DNA of 6,292 bases from positions 1-6,292 of the forward strand of contig JBJHCR010000356.1 of assembly GCA_050486105.1 (NCBI GenBank), written 5' to 3'. The notes beneath the pieces were generated by a model. It was given only the letters and a program-made list of their open reading frames with translations, was not told where the DNA came from and ran no database searches. Made by a program: the position numbers and the translations under genes. The stretch comes from JAEXNA01 sp050486105. GTDB lineage: Bacteria; Vulcanimicrobiota; Xenobia; Xenobiales; JADMJV01. Shown here piece by piece: positions 6,252-6,292 of this stretch; positions within the stretch are counted from its first letter, which is position 1, and each line of letters starts with the position of its first letter.

Positions 6252-6288
6252 TTTTTGCTTAAGTACTCTCGGGTACTAGGCTCAAAAA
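6252..6288. repeat. Imperfect inverted repeat upstream of the epimerase promoter
   Basis: AGTAC (6262-6266) and GTACT (6273-6277) pair around a six-base loop. The stem can be extended outward with one bulged A through GCTT (6257-6260) and AGGC (6278-6281), and then TTTTT (6252-6256) faces a run of As (6284-6288). On both strands the T-run is 5' and the A-run 3', so it is not a terminator in either direction. It could be a protein-binding palindrome for the epimerase or for a gene beyond the window edge, or be accidental. Confidence 0.35.
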
Positions 6289-6292
6289 ACCA

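Noticed and set aside
6148..6252. N-terminal extension of the epimerase from the ATG at 6252
   Set aside because: The extra 35 residues are unlike the family, while the GTG at 6147 has a strong, well-spaced TAAGGAG and begins at the Rossmann strand. The extension also runs through the proposed promoter.

Overview
This window carries five protein-coding genes on a moderately GC-rich bacterial chromosome segment. There are no tRNAs, rRNAs, insertion sequences or CRISPR repeats. All three promoters I can propose look like ordinary bacterial (sigma70-type) elements. GTG starts are common: four of the five genes are best started at GTG. The gene families (DUF4253, a long RluA-type pseudouridine synthase, LpqC-type esterase, UDP-glucuronate 4-epimerase-like enzyme) are spread over many phyla, so I cannot name the organism beyond 'bacterium'.

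Layout from left to right. Bases 1-397 hold no convincing gene but contain several hairpins, and end at a textbook Rho-independent terminator (398-431) with a C(UUCG)G loop and seven Ts. This looks like the 3' part of a non-coding transcript, a long 3' UTR or a structured leader. Bases 432-565 show nothing further. A DUF4253 protein follows on + (566-1360). It converges, across a 27-base gap, with a two-dinucleotide-fold FAD/NAD(P) oxidoreductase on - (1388-2500). The oxidoreductase start is overlapped by the stop codon of a possible eight-codon leader ORF that has a better ribosome binding site than the gene itself.

Across a 98-base divergent intergenic region, the + strand carries a 537-residue pseudouridine synthase (2599-4212) whose GTG lies exactly where a leaderless transcript from a TAAACT -10 box would begin. 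It is followed after 23 bases by a membrane-anchored or exported esterase of the LpqC/polyhydroxybutyrate-depolymerase type (4236-5150), probably in the same transcript. An SDR-type nucleotide-sugar epimerase on - (5161-6147) ends 10 bases from the esterase stop. It has a strong RBS, a plausible promoter and an imperfect inverted repeat further upstream.

The genes do not form an obvious pathway: RNA modification, a hydrolase, a flavoprotein and a sugar-nucleotide enzyme sit as separate short transcription units. I do not see a convincing new multi-gene system here. The most unusual points are the structured non-coding segment at the left edge, the leader ORF coupled to the oxidoreductase, the leaderless-looking start, and the multi-domain architecture of the pseudouridine synthase.
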